DNA of 64,000 nt from Comamonas granuli NBRC 101663 (GCF_000739995.1 NZ_BBJX01000014.1:1-64000), one strand, 5' to 3'; positions 26,152-37,467 are shown, numbered from the stretch's first letter. Program-made: numbers and translations. The notes: generated by a model not told the origin, from the sequence alone.

Positions 26152-27753
26152 ATGCAAATCCCTCACGGCGCTTCGCGCCGCCGCTTTGCCGTTGCTGCCA
26201 TGCTCGCCGGTGCCCTCTGCTCCCCCTGGGCGGTGCAGGCACAACAAGAAGCCCCCAAGCGCGGCGGAACCCTGGTTGTCGGCTGGACGCAGACCCCCCG
26301 CCACCTCAACGGGGCCGTGCAGTCCGGCGTGGCCACCGCCCTGCCTTCGACGCAGTTGTTCGCCAGTCCGCTGCGCTTCGACGACAAATGGAATCCGCAG
26401 CCCTACCTGGCCGAGAAATGGTCCCTGGCAGAAGACGGCAAGTCCCTGACGCTGCACCTGCGCAAGGACGCCGTGTTCCACGACGGCAAGCCCATCACCT
26501 CGGCCGACGTCGCCTTCTCGATCATGGCCATCAAGGCCAACCACCCATTCACCACCATGATGGGTCCCGTGGAAAAGGTCGAAACGCCCGACGCCCACAC
26601 CGCCATCATCCGCATGGCCACGCCGCATCCGGCCATCCTGCTGGCCCTGTCGCCGGCGCTGTGCCCCATCCTGCCCAAACACATTTACGGTGACGGCCAG
26701 GACCTGCGCAACCACCCGCGCAACGTGACCGATGTGGTGGGCTCCGGTCCGTTCAAATTCGTCGATTTCAAGCCTGGCCAGCGCATCACGCTGGAGCGCT
26801 TCGACAAGTTCTTCCTGCCGGGCAAGCCCTACCTGGACAAGGTCATCATCGACATCACGCCCGACTCGTCCAGCCTGATGCTGGGCTTCGAGCGCGGCAG
26901 CATCCAGATGCTGCCCATGGTGTCGATCTCGACCGACCTGCGGCGTCTCTCCACCAACCCGGCGGTCAACCTCTCGCCCAAGGGCTATGAGGCCGTGGGC
27001 GCGCTGAACTGGCTGGCATTCAACCTCACGCGCAAGCCCTTCTCGGACGTGCGGGTGCGCCAGGCGATTGCCTCGGTGATCGACAAGAAGTTCGTCACCA
27101 AGGCGCTGATGGGAGGCTTTGCCAAGCCGGCCGACGGCCCCATCATCGCCAGCAGCCCGTTCGCGGTCGATGACCTGGTGCGCTACCCCACCGACCTCAA
27201 GAAGGCCGGCGAACTGCTGGATGCCGCAGGCTACAAGGTGGGTGCGAACGGCGAGCGCTTCCGCATGACCATCGACTACACGCCGGGCAACGATGACCAG
27301 CAGAAGACGGTGGCGGAGTACATCCGTGCGCAGCTCAAGAAGATCGGCGTTGTCGCCGAGACGCGTGCCTCGGCCGACTTCCCGGCCTGGGCCAAGCGCG
27401 TGGCCACCAAGGACTTCGACGTCACCATGGACGCCGTGTTCAACTGGGGCGACCCCATCATCGGCGTGCACCGCACCTATCTGTCGACCAACATCAAGCC
27501 GACGGTCTGGACCAACACCCAGTCCTACGCCAACCCGAAGGTGGACGAGCTGCTGAACACCGCGGGCACGGTACTCGACCCCGTCAAGCGCAAGGCCTAC
27601 TACGCGACCTTCCAGAAGATCGTGACGGAAGACCTGCCCATCATCTTCATCAACGAGGTGCCCTACCACACGGCCGCGCAGAAGAAGGTGGTCAATGTGC
27701 CCGCGACGATCTGGGGGCCCTTTGCACCGTACGACGAGGTCTCCCTCAAGTAA
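26152..27753 (+). CDS. ABC transporter substrate-binding protein, family 5 (peptide/nickel type)
   Basis: 533 aa; AAGGAG before the ATG at 26152. The N-terminus has SRRRFAVAAMLAGALC, a Tat-like or Sec signal ending near AQAQ. The mature protein has KRGGTLVVGWTQTPRHLNG, DVVGSGPFKF and FNLTRKPFSDVRVRQAI, standard for SBP_bac_5. These periplasmic proteins bind oligopeptides, opines, glutathione, nickel chelates and other ligands, so the family does not fix the ligand. First gene of an eight-gene plus-strand cluster. Confidence 0.93.
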   Translation: MQIPHGASRRRFAVAAMLAGALCSPWAVQAQQEAPKRGGTLVVGWTQTPRHLNGAVQSGVATALPSTQLFASPLRFDDKWNPQPYLAEKWSLAEDGKSLTLHLRKDAVFHDGKPITSADVAFSIMAIKANHPFTTMMGPVEKVETPDAHTAIIRMATPHPAILLALSPALCPILPKHIYGDGQDLRNHPRNVTDVVGSGPFKFVDFKPGQRITLERFDKFFLPGKPYLDKVIIDITPDSSSLMLGFERGSIQMLPMVSISTDLRRLSTNPAVNLSPKGYEAVGALNWLAFNLTRKPFSDVRVRQAIASVIDKKFVTKALMGGFAKPADGPIIASSPFAVDDLVRYPTDLKKAGELLDAAGYKVGANGERFRMTIDYTPGNDDQQKTVAEYIRAQLKKIGVVAETRASADFPAWAKRVATKDFDVTMDAVFNWGDPIIGVHRTYLSTNIKPTVWTNTQSYANPKVDELLNTAGTVLDPVKRKAYYATFQKIVTEDLPIIFINEVPYHTAAQKKVVNVPATIWGPFAPYDEVSLK

Positions 27754-27768
27754 GCAGGGGCCCAGACC

Positions 27769-28746
27769 ATGCGCGCACTCTCCCACGCGTTCACCCGCCT
27801 GTACCAGGGCGCCGCCCTGGTGCTCGCGGTGGTGGTACTCAACTTCGTGCTCCTGCATGCCGCCCCCGGCGATCTGGTGGAAACCATCGCCGGCGCCAGC
27901 GGGGGCATGAGCGAGGAACTCAAGGCCGAACTGCGCACGCAGTACGGCCTGGACAAGCCCCTGCACACGCAATTGGGCATCTACCTCAGCAAGGTGGTTC
28001 AGGGCGACCTGGGGCACTCGCACTTCTTCAACCTGCCGGTGTCCACCATGATCGGTGAACGGGTGCCCGCCACGCTGCTGCTGGTGGTGACTGCCGTGCT
28101 GGCGGCGTTTGTCTTTGGCACCCTGCTCGGCGTGCTCTCGTCGCGCAAGCCCAATGGGCTGTTGTCGCAGTTCATCAACACGGTGTCGCTGGTGGGCTTT
28201 GCGGCGCCCGTGTTCTGGACGGGCATCATGCTGGTGCTGCTGTTCTCCTCGGTGCTGCCGCTGTTCCCGGTCTCGGGCATGCGCGACATCGACTCGGCCG
28301 GTGCGACCGGGCTGGCCGATGCCCTGAGCGTGCTCCACCACCTGGTGCTGCCGGCCCTGACCCTGGGGCTGATCTACCTGGCGCAGTACAGCCGGCTGGC
28401 GCGCGCATCCATGCTCGATGTGCTGGGCTCGGACTACATCCGGACGGCGCGCGCCAAGGGCTTGTCGCAGCGGGTCGTTATGTACAAGCACGCTCTGCGC
28501 AACGCCATCCTGCCGGTGATCACCATCCTGGGGCTGCAGTTCGGCAACGTGATGGCAGGCGCCATCCTCGTCGAGACGGTCTTCAACTGGCCGGGCCTGG
28601 GACGCCTGGCGTTCGAGTCGGTGCTGCGGCGCGACTTCCCCACCATCCTGGGCGTGCTCTTGTTCTCCTCCATGGTGGTGGTCGTCATGAACCTGCTGAC
28701 GGACTACTGCTACCGCCTCATCGACCCAAGGATCAAGACATCATGA
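27769..28746 (+). CDS. ABC transporter permease (DppB type)
   Basis: 325 aa. N-terminal TM helix with LNFVLLHAAPGDLVE, then QYGLDKPLHTQLGIYL and five further TM helices. The EAA loop is DYIRTARAKGLSQRVVMYKH. Overlaps the next permease by 4 bases. Forms the inner-membrane channel with that partner. Confidence 0.94.
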   Translation: MRALSHAFTRLYQGAALVLAVVVLNFVLLHAAPGDLVETIAGASGGMSEELKAELRTQYGLDKPLHTQLGIYLSKVVQGDLGHSHFFNLPVSTMIGERVPATLLLVVTAVLAAFVFGTLLGVLSSRKPNGLLSQFINTVSLVGFAAPVFWTGIMLVLLFSSVLPLFPVSGMRDIDSAGATGLADALSVLHHLVLPALTLGLIYLAQYSRLARASMLDVLGSDYIRTARAKGLSQRVVMYKHALRNAILPVITILGLQFGNVMAGAILVETVFNWPGLGRLAFESVLRRDFPTILGVLLFSSMVVVVMNLLTDYCYRLIDPRIKTS

Positions 28747-29608
28747 AACCCGACCAAGTCATTGTGGTGGAGCACCCGTGGCGCGAGGCGGTGCGCATGT
28801 TCATGCGCAACCCGTCGGCCATCGGCGGCATGGTCCTGCTCGTGGCCATCCTGGCGCTGTCCCTCATCGGCCCGCTGCTCCTGCCGGTGGACCCGTTCGA
28901 AATCACGGCCGCGCCGCTGACGCCGCCATTGAGCCCCGAAGCCTGGCTGGGCACCGACTACCTCGGGCGTGACGTGCTGGCCACGCTGATCCACGGCGGC
29001 CGCACGACCCTGCTGGTGGGTGTCGTGGCCGCCTTGCTGTCCGTGAGCATCGGCATCACCCTGGGCGCCCTGGCGGGCTATTACGGCGGCCGCATCGACA
29101 GCATTCTGATGCGCGTCACCGAGTTCTTCCAGGTGCTGCCGGCGCTCCTGTTTGCGATGGTGGTGGTGACTCTGTTCTCCCCCAGCCTGCTGACCGTCAC
29201 GCTGGCCATCGGCGTCGTGAGCTGGACCGGCACGGCCCGCCTCACGCGCGCCGAGTTCCTGAAAGCGCGCGGGCTGGAATACGTGCGCGCCGAGCGTGCC
29301 ATCGGAGCGCGTGACTCGCGCATCATCTGGAAAGTCATTCTGCCCAACGCCTTCCCTCCCCTGGTGGTGTCGGCCACGCTGGCGGTGGGTGCCGCCATCC
29401 TGTTCGAGGCGGGCCTGTCCTTCCTGGGCCTGGGTGACCCGAACCAGATGAGCTGGGGCCTGATGATCGGCTCGAGCCGCCAGTACTTCCTCTCGAGCTG
29501 GTGGGCCGTGGCCATTCCCGGTTCGGCCATCTTCATCACCGTACTGGCCGTCAGCCTGATCGGCGACGGCCTGAACGACGCACTCAACCCCAAACTGCGG
29601 GAGCGCTG

Positions 29609-29609
<1 letters not shown>
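28743..29609 (+). CDS. ABC transporter permease (DppC type)
   Basis: 288 aa, about six TM helices. Family marks: [21 protein letters not shown], the EAA loop [20 protein letters not shown] and [16 protein letters not shown]. The start overlaps the previous stop and its stop overlaps the ATPase start (TGATG), indicating tight coupling. Confidence 0.94.
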
Positions 29610-30609
<1,000 letters not shown>

Positions 30610-30613
<4 letters not shown>

Positions 30614-31638
30614 ACACCGCACCATCCCCCCTGCTGTCGGTCCGCGACCTCCAGGTGCACTTCCCGATCGCCGGCAGCGGCTGGCGCCGCTCGACGGAAG
30701 TCGTGAGGGCCGTCGATGGCGTCTCCTTTGACATCGCGCGGGGTACCACCCTGGCCGTGGTGGGCGAGTCCGGTTCGGGCAAGACCACCACGGCGCTGTC
30801 GGTCATGCGTCTGGCCCCCATCACCTCCGGGCAGGTTCGCCTGGGGGACACCCAGCTCGACGAAATCGAGGGCGAAGCGCTGCGCGATGCGCGCAAACGG
30901 GTACAGATCATTTTCCAGGACCCGTTTTCTTCGCTCAACCCGCGCCAGCGCGTCGGCGAAGCCGTGCGTGCGCCGCTGGACCTGATGAAGGTGGGCACGC
31001 CGGAGCAGCGGCGGGCACGCGTCGACGAGTTGTTCGCGCAGGTCGGATTGCGCCCTGAGCAGCAGCACCTGTTTCCCCACCAGTTCTCGGGCGGGCAGCG
31101 CCAGCGCATCAACATCGCCCGCGCACTCGCCACCCACCCCGAGCTGGTGGTCTGCGACGAGCCGGTGTCGGCACTGGACGTGGCCATCCGGGCCCAGATT
31201 CTCAATCTGCTGGTACGCCTGCAGAAAGAGATGGGGCTGACCTACCTCTTCATCTCGCACGACATGGCGGTGGTGGAGCACATCTGCGACGAAATCGCCG
31301 TGATGTATCTGGGCCAGATCGTCGAGCGCGCACCGCGCAAGGCCTTCTTCAGCAATCCGCTGCACCCCTACAGCGCGGCCCTGCTCTCGGCCGTGCCAAC
31401 GGTCAAGGGCGGGCGCGAGCGGGCCGCGCGGCGGCTGCGCCTGGTCGGCGATCCGCCCAGCCCCATCGCTCCGCCCCCCGGCTGCCGTTTCGCGGGCCGC
31501 TGCCCGGCGGCCGAGCCGGAATGCTCGCGCGAGCTGCCGCCGCTGCGCGAGGTGACCCCCGGGCACTGGGTGCGCTGCCGCCGCATCGAGGTGGTGAACG
31601 GCCGTGCCCTGCCCCCCCTGCAACAAGAAGCCGCCTGA
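30610..31638 (+). CDS. ABC transporter ATP-binding protein (DppF type)
   Basis: 342 aa from the ATG at 30610. Walker A GESGSGKTT, Q-loop IFQDPFSSLNPRQ, signature FSGGQRQRINIA, Walker B VVCDEPVSALDV, and a Cys-containing C-terminal extension (GCRFAGRCPAAEPEC). Second ATPase of the importer, as usual for Opp/Dpp systems. The next gene starts four bases after its stop. Confidence 0.95.
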
Positions 31639-31641
31639 AAC

Positions 31642-32853
31642 ATGCCACAAGAAAGCATTCTGATCCGCGGCGCCCGGCCTTGGGGCCTGGCGCACGACGC
31701 CGATGTGCTGATCGACAACGGGCGCATCGCCGCCGTCGGGCCCGGCCTGCAGGCGCCGGGCGCCGGGCGCATCCTGGAGGCCCAGGGTTGCATGGTGCTG
31801 CCCGGTTATGTCGATGCCCACGCGCATGTGGACAAGACCCTCTGGGGCCTGCCCTGGCACCCCCACCAGGCCGGCCCCACGCTGATCGACCGCATCGAGA
31901 ACGAGCAGCGCGTGATGAAGGAACTGCGCATCTCGTCCGAACTGCAGAGCGCGCGCCTGCTGCGCCACATGGTGGCGCGCGGCACCACCCATGTGCGCAC
32001 GCACATCGATGTCGGCCTGGACATGGGCCTGAGCTACCTGCACGGTGTGCTGGCCATGTACGAGGCCCATCGCGACTACATCGACATGGAAATGGTGGCC
32101 TTTCCCCAGACCGGCGTGATGATGCGCCCCGGCACCCTGGACCTGCTGGACCAGGCCGTGCAGGCCGGCGCGCAGGTGCTGGGCGGACTGGACCCGATCG
32201 GCGTGGACCAGAACCCCGAAGGCCAGCTCGACGGCCTCTTTGCCATCGCCGAACGCCGGGGTTGCGCCCTCGACATCCACCTGCACGACCGCGGCGAGGT
32301 GGGTGCGCGCACACTGGAGATGGTGGCCGATCGCATCCGCGCGCTGGGCATGCGCGGCCGGGTCGCCATCAGCCATGCCTTCTGCCTGGGCGGCCTGGAC
32401 GAGGCGCGGCTGGAGCAGATGGTGGAGCTGCTGCTGGAGCACGACATCGCCATCATGACGCACGGCCCGGTGGGCGGCATTCCCTTCCCCCCGGTACGCC
32501 TGCTGGCCGAACGCGGCGTGCGCCTGTTCACCGGGTCGGACGGCGTGCGCGACTGCTGGAGTCCGCTGAACACCGGCGACATGCTGGAGCGCGCCTTCCT
32601 GATCTCGTACCTCAACGGCTTTCGCGATGACCCGGGACTGGAGATCACGCTGCGCATGGCAACCTACGGCGGCGCCCAGCTGATGGGCGTGCAGGACTAC
32701 GGCCTGACCCCTGGCTGCACCGCCGATCTGGTGGTCGTGCCCGCCAGCTGCGCGGCCGAAGCCGTGGCGGCGCACCCGCTGCCGCGCTATGTCCTCAAGC
32801 GCGGGCGCATCGTGGCACAGGATGGCCAGGCCCTGCTGCCGCCGCTCGCCTGA
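31642..32853 (+). CDS. Metal-dependent amidohydrolase, cytosine-deaminase-like
   Basis: 403 aa. The N-terminal beta sandwich ends in MVLPGYVDAHAHVDKT with H60 and H62 as metal ligands. Later HIDVG, DIHLHDRGE, ISHAFCLGGL and FTGSDGVRDCW supply the remaining ligands and catalytic Asp. The layout is that of CodA and N-isopropylammelide hydrolases, which act on C-N bonds of cyclic or acyclic amides; the substrate is not readable from sequence. Operon position after the importer suggests it acts on the imported compound. Confidence 0.85.
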   Translation: MPQESILIRGARPWGLAHDADVLIDNGRIAAVGPGLQAPGAGRILEAQGCMVLPGYVDAHAHVDKTLWGLPWHPHQAGPTLIDRIENEQRVMKELRISSELQSARLLRHMVARGTTHVRTHIDVGLDMGLSYLHGVLAMYEAHRDYIDMEMVAFPQTGVMMRPGTLDLLDQAVQAGAQVLGGLDPIGVDQNPEGQLDGLFAIAERRGCALDIHLHDRGEVGARTLEMVADRIRALGMRGRVAISHAFCLGGLDEARLEQMVELLLEHDIAIMTHGPVGGIPFPPVRLLAERGVRLFTGSDGVRDCWSPLNTGDMLERAFLISYLNGFRDDPGLEITLRMATYGGAQLMGVQDYGLTPGCTADLVVVPASCAAEAVAAHPLPRYVLKRGRIVAQDGQALLPPLA

Positions 32854-32898
32854 CACCGCACCGCCGCCTCCTGCCATTTCCCACCCGTGACGCTTACC

Positions 32899-34554
32899 AT
32901 GACAAAAACGACTGTCTACGCCGCCCGCAAGATCATCACCATGAACCCCATGCAGCCGACCGCCACCCATGTGGCTGTGCGCGACGGCCGCATTCTTGCC
33001 GTCGGCGACCTCGACCGCATGCGTGCCTGGGGCGATGTCGAGGTGGACACGCGCTTTGCCGACCAGGTGCTCATGCCCGGCCTGGTGGAGGGGCATTGCC
33101 ACCTGAAGGAAGGCGGCATGTGGACCATGCCCTACCTGGGCTGGTTCGACCGCCGCGACCCCCAGGGCCGTGTATGGCCCGGGCTGCGCTCCATGCAGGC
33201 GGTGATCGAGCGGCTGACCGAGCTGGACCGGGAGATGCAGCAGACGGGCTGCGCGGCCGATGAGCCCCTGATCGCCTGGGGCTTCGACCCCATCTATTTC
33301 GACAACGAGCGCATGACCGTGCGCCATATCGACCGCGCCTGCGCCACCCGCCCGGTGGTCATCGCCCACGCCAACGGGCATTTGATGAACGTGAACACGG
33401 CCATGCTCCAGCTCGCCGGCATCACGCGCGAGACCGAGATCGAGGGCGTGATGAAGTTCGACGACGGCGAGCCCAATGGGGAGCTGCAGGAGCCCGCGGC
33501 CATGTTCCCGGTGGTGCGCCGCATCGGCAACGCCGGGCTGCTGGCCCCCATGGACGACGACGGCATGGCGGGCTTTGCCGCCATTGCCCGCATGCAGGGC
33601 GTGACCACCGCCACCGACCTGGTCAACCGCCTGGGCGAAGCCGACTGCGCCACGCTGGAGCGTGCCTGTTCCAACCCGGACTACAGCGTGCGCCTGCTGC
33701 CGGCCTTCCAGGCCTTCCATGGCACCCATGGTGCGCAGGACGGCGCCAACCACGTGCGCACGCTCATGGCCGGCAACACCGACCGCCTGCGTTACGGCCT
33801 GGTCAAGATGATGCTCGATGGCTCCATCCAGGGCTTCTCGGCCCGCTTGCGCTGGCCCGGCTACTTCAATGGCGCGGACAATGGCATCTGGGTCACTGCA
33901 CCCACGCAGTTCGAGGCCGATTTCGAGACCTACCACCGCGCGGGTCTGACCATTCATACGCACACCAACGGCGACGAAGCAAGCCTGGTAGCCATCGATG
34001 CCATCGAACGCGTGCTGGCGCGCTACCCCCGTCCCAACCATCGCCACACCCTGCAGCACGGCCAGATGATCGACGCCGCGCTGTTCCGGCGCATGGCCGG
34101 CCTCGGCCTGGGCGTCAACCTGTTCAGCAACCACCTGTGGTACTGGGGCGACCAGCACGCCAGCCTGACGCTGGGACCGGACCGTGCCGAACGCATGAAC
34201 GCCTGTGCCAGCGCGCTGCGCGCCGGGGTGCCGATGGCCATCCACTCCGATGCCCCCGTCACGCCCCTGGGGCCCTTGTTCACCGCCTGGTGTGCGGTCA
34301 ACCGTGTCACCCCCTCCGGGCGCATCCTGGGTGCGAGCGAACGCATCAGCGTCGCCGAAGCCCTGCATGCCGTGACCCTGGGCGCCGCCTGGACGCTGAA
34401 CCTGGACCACGAGATCGGCAGCATCGAATGCGGCAAGAAGGCCGATTTCTGCGTGCTCGACGAGGACCCCCTGTCCGTGGATCCCATGCGGCTCAAAGAC
34501 ATCGGCATCTGGGGCACCGTCTTGTCCGGCAAGCCCTTCGCAGCGCGGCGGTGA
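32899..34554 (+). CDS. Amidohydrolase family 3 (YtcJ-like) enzyme
   Basis: 551 aa from the ATG at 32899 (GTG at 32887 also in frame; neither has a strong ribosome site). MPGLVEGHCHLKEGG gives H66 and H68. HTHTNGDEA and HSDAPVTPLGPLF complete the metal site, and the C-terminus has LDHEIGSIECGKKADFCVL. The family acts on N-acyl and formamide-type bonds. A second amidohydrolase next to a cytosine-deaminase-like one suggests two consecutive hydrolyses. The next gene starts two bases after its stop. Confidence 0.85.
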   Translation: MTKTTVYAARKIITMNPMQPTATHVAVRDGRILAVGDLDRMRAWGDVEVDTRFADQVLMPGLVEGHCHLKEGGMWTMPYLGWFDRRDPQGRVWPGLRSMQAVIERLTELDREMQQTGCAADEPLIAWGFDPIYFDNERMTVRHIDRACATRPVVIAHANGHLMNVNTAMLQLAGITRETEIEGVMKFDDGEPNGELQEPAAMFPVVRRIGNAGLLAPMDDDGMAGFAAIARMQGVTTATDLVNRLGEADCATLERACSNPDYSVRLLPAFQAFHGTHGAQDGANHVRTLMAGNTDRLRYGLVKMMLDGSIQGFSARLRWPGYFNGADNGIWVTAPTQFEADFETYHRAGLTIHTHTNGDEASLVAIDAIERVLARYPRPNHRHTLQHGQMIDAALFRRMAGLGLGVNLFSNHLWYWGDQHASLTLGPDRAERMNACASALRAGVPMAIHSDAPVTPLGPLFTAWCAVNRVTPSGRILGASERISVAEALHAVTLGAAWTLNLDHEIGSIECGKKADFCVLDEDPLSVDPMRLKDIGIWGTVLSGKPFAARR

Positions 34555-34556
34555 TC

Positions 34557-35480
34557 ATGGCGGCGCCGCGCATTCCGTTCACCGTGATTGGCGGTTTTCT
34601 GGGCGCTGGAAAAACCACCCTGCTCAACCGCCTGTTGCAGAACGCCAGCCCCCGGCGGCTGGCGGTGCTGGTGAACGATTTTGGCTCCATCAACCTCGAC
34701 GCGGCAGCCATTGCGGCGGTGCATGGCGACACCATCGCGCTCACCAATGGCTGCGTCTGCTGCTCGATTGGCGACGACCTGAGCCGCGCCCTGATCAGGG
34801 TGATCGAGGCGCACCCCCCTTTTGACGGGATCATCATCGAGGCCAGCGGCGTATCCGACCCCTGGCGCATTGCCCAGCTGGGCATGGCCGCGCCAGAGCT
34901 GCGCCTGGATGCGGTGGTGGTGGTCGCAGACGCCGCCGCGCTGCGGGCGCAGGCGGCCGACCCGCTGCTCGCCGACGGGCTGCGCCAGCAACTGCGGCGC
35001 GCCGACTGGGTGCTGCTGAACAAGGCCGAGCTGCTGGATGCGCAAGCCTTGGAGGATCTCCAGTCCTGGGTGTCGCAGCTCAGCGAAGGCCGGCCTTGCG
35101 TGGCCGCCTCCTATGGCGCGGTGCCGCAGGACCTGCTCACGGGCACGGCCTGGCCCCCTTTCGAACGGCCCGCCCAGACAGACGGCGCCGGCTTCCTCGC
35201 CAGCCAGTTTGAAACCTGGTCGCACCGGCCCGGCGGCAGCTTCCCGTTGGCGGCCTGGCACGCCTGGCTGGCGCAGGTGCCTGCGGGCCTGCTCCGCCTC
35301 AAGGGTTGGGTACAGACCAGCGATGGCGGCTGGTACGAGCTCCAGGTGGCCGGCCTGCGCAGCAGTTGGCAGCCCCTGCACAGCGCCCCGGCACCATCGA
35401 GCACGCTGGTGGCGATCGGCTTGCGCGGACGCCTGCCCCGCCCCTGGCTGGTGCAGATGCCGGGCGGCCCCGGTCACTGA
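34557..35480 (+). CDS. COG0523 / CobW-like GTPase metallochaperone
   Basis: 307 aa. P-loop GGFLGAGKTT (12-21), the metal-binding GCVCC motif (C66, C68, C69), SGVSDPW, and a guanine-specificity-type LLNKAEL. A C-terminal CobW_C-like region carries the last about 100 residues. The family delivers Zn, Co or Fe to client enzymes. It lies directly behind two metal-dependent amidohydrolases and away from the cobalamin genes, so the likely clients are those enzymes and not the B12 pathway (inference). Confidence 0.88.
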   Translation: MAAPRIPFTVIGGFLGAGKTTLLNRLLQNASPRRLAVLVNDFGSINLDAAAIAAVHGDTIALTNGCVCCSIGDDLSRALIRVIEAHPPFDGIIIEASGVSDPWRIAQLGMAAPELRLDAVVVVADAAALRAQAADPLLADGLRQQLRRADWVLLNKAELLDAQALEDLQSWVSQLSEGRPCVAASYGAVPQDLLTGTAWPPFERPAQTDGAGFLASQFETWSHRPGGSFPLAAWHAWLAQVPAGLLRLKGWVQTSDGGWYELQVAGLRSSWQPLHSAPAPSSTLVAIGLRGRLPRPWLVQMPGGPGH

Positions 35481-35536
35481 TCTCCCTCCCCTGCCGGCGC
35501 TCTGCCGGGGCAGCCAGAGCAGCCCCCGCTCCTTCT

Positions 35537-36727
35537 TCAGCGCTGCCGGAGCGAGACCAGCGCCGCCAGCGCCAGCATCACCGGGCCCAGCCACAGACCG
35601 GCGGTCAACTGCCCCGTGGCATCGGCAACCAGCCCTGCCACGATGGGACCTACGGACTGCCCCAGCGAAAACGCCGCCGTCAGCAAACCCAGGCCGACCG
35701 CCAACTGCCGCTCGGGCAACAAGCGCTGGGCCACCAGGCTGATGGCCGCCGGCCCGGCCATGAAGCTGGCACCGAACACACACGCCGAGAGCGCAAGGGC
35801 GGGCAGCGCCGAAGACAGCAGAACGGGCATCACGCCCAGGGCCACGCAGACACTGACCAGGGCAAAGCCCCGTCCCACGCGCAGGCGGGCCAGGCCATGG
35901 CCCCACGCAGGAATGGCCAGCAGCGAGGCCAGTCCCAGCCCGCAGAAGAACAAGGACGTGGCCACACTGCCATGCCCTTGCTGGCGCAGCAGCGCGATGA
36001 CAAAGGTGGTGTAGCCCACGTAGCCTGCACCAAAGAGGCTGTTGGCCGCCAGGCTCGGCCAGAGCCGGCCGAGCACCGAAGGGCCCGGCTGGGTCGGTGC
36101 GGCGGGCGCGGCGGCAGGGCGCAGGCGCCGCGCCGCTGCCGCGCTCACCATGGCGGCCAGCACGGAAGCCGCGCCCATGAGCAGCCAGGCGGTCTGCCAG
36201 CCTGCGGCACTGGTATCGAGCCACTGCGGCAGCAGGCTGCCGGCCAGCACCATGCCCATGCCGGAGCCGGCGAAATACACGGTGAGGGCGCCGGCAGGCT
36301 TGTGCGGCATGGCGCGCGTGGCCAGGCTGGTACCGAGCACAAAGGCGACTGCGGTACTGATGCCCCCGGCAAAGCGCACCAGCATGAACACATGCCAGCC
36401 CTGGAACAGCCCGCTGAGCAGCAAGGCTGCCGCGCTCAGCCACATGCCCAGGATGAAGCTGCGGACTGCACCCCAGCGGCGCGCCAACGGGGCCGCGGCG
36501 ACGGCGCCGATCAGATAGCCCACGCCGTTGGCGGTATTCAGGGCGCCCGCCTGGGACAGGCTCCAGCCCAGGTTCACCTGCATGGCCGGCAGCAGCAGCG
36601 CATAGGCAAAGCGCGAAAAACCCAAGGCGACCAGCGGTGCCAGGGCCAGGGCCAGGACCTGGGGCAGGCCCTGCCAGTGCAGGTTGCGCCCCCCGTCGAC
36701 AGCGGCACGGGTGGAGAAGGCACTCAT
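35537..36727 (-). CDS. MFS transporter, YbfB/YjiJ family
   Basis: 396 aa, about 12 TM helices. GFSRFAYALLLPAMQ in helix 1 is the hallmark of this group, with GYLIGAVAAAPLARRWG in the first loop. Its ATG overlaps the stop of the GntR regulator, so the pair is one transcript running away from the racemase. Substrate unknown. Confidence 0.88.
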   Translation of the reverse strand: MSAFSTRAAVDGGRNLHWQGLPQVLALALAPLVALGFSRFAYALLLPAMQVNLGWSLSQAGALNTANGVGYLIGAVAAAPLARRWGAVRSFILGMWLSAAALLLSGLFQGWHVFMLVRFAGGISTAVAFVLGTSLATRAMPHKPAGALTVYFAGSGMGMVLAGSLLPQWLDTSAAGWQTAWLLMGAASVLAAMVSAAAARRLRPAAAPAAPTQPGPSVLGRLWPSLAANSLFGAGYVGYTTFVIALLRQQGHGSVATSLFFCGLGLASLLAIPAWGHGLARLRVGRGFALVSVCVALGVMPVLLSSALPALALSACVFGASFMAGPAAISLVAQRLLPERQLAVGLGLLTAAFSLGQSVGPIVAGLVADATGQLTAGLWLGPVMLALAALVSLRQR

Positions 36728-37467
36728 TGTTGGGCTCCGAACAATTGCAATAGATCGACATCGACGCTGGGGGGATCCCGCCGCAGCTTGCGCTCGGCGC
36801 TCTGCAGGTGCTCGTCCATCAACTGGCAGGCGCGCTCGGTCTCCCCGGCAGCGATGGCATCGAGGATGGCGCCATGCTCCTCAAAGGAGCATGCGCTGCG
36901 GCCCGGCGCGTCGTACAGCGCTTTCATCAGCGTGGTCCGGGCGACCAGTGCGTTCATGATCTCCTGCAACTCATCGTTTCCCAGCGCGCGCGCGGCTGCC
37001 AGGTGGTACTCGCCCGAGAGCCTGATCCAGCGCGACCGATCGCCCTGGTGGTAAGCCTGGGCCTCGTCCTGCACCAGGCGGCGCAAGCCCGCGATATCGC
37101 CGGGCTTGGCACAGGCGCACAGGCGGCGCACCAAACCGCCCTCGACGAGGCGGCGCACCTCGAACACCTCGCGCATCTCGACCGGGCTGGGCTGGGCCAC
37201 CGATGCGCCCCGGTTGTGCTGCAGCTCCACCACTTTTTCGTTGGCCAGGCGCACCAGCACCCGCCGCAGCAGCGAACGGTTGACGCCGAAGGCTTCGCAC
37301 AGCGGCGTCTCTACCAGCCGCGTTCCGGGTGGTAGCTTTTGTGACAAAACAGCCTCCACAATGGCATCACGCACCCGGATTTCGTCCGCCAGCTCCTGCG
37401 AAGGAGCCGCATCATCCGGGGCTGCCTGAGGGGCAATGGAAGGGGTGTTCTGTTTGGGTCGTGCCAT
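36724..37467 (-). CDS. GntR-family regulator, FadR/FCD type
   Basis: 247 aa from the ATG at 37467 with AGGAGA upstream. N-terminal winged helix: KLPPGTRLVETPLCEAFGVN, then LRRVLVRLANEKVVELQHNRGA. The C-terminal all-helical FCD ligand domain includes EVFEVRRLVEGGLVRR and HGAILDAIAAGE. The gene is divergent from the racemase gene; the AT-rich gap holds a 12 bp palindrome. Confidence 0.92.
   Translation of the reverse strand: MARPKQNTPSIAPQAAPDDAAPSQELADEIRVRDAIVEAVLSQKLPPGTRLVETPLCEAFGVNRSLLRRVLVRLANEKVVELQHNRGASVAQPSPVEMREVFEVRRLVEGGLVRRLCACAKPGDIAGLRRLVQDEAQAYHQGDRSRWIRLSGEYHLAAARALGNDELQEIMNALVARTTLMKALYDAPGRSACSFEEHGAILDAIAAGETERACQLMDEHLQSAERKLRRDPPSVDVDLLQLFGAQQ

Noticed and set aside
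34557-35480. Cobalamin biosynthesis role for the CobW-like GTPase
   Set aside because: It is in an amidohydrolase operon 30 kb from the cobalamin genes; the CxCC motif only supports metal handling.
34023-36761. 912-codon minus-strand open frame
   Set aside because: Shadow of the amidohydrolase, COG0523 and MFS genes, all of which have strong motifs in their own frames.
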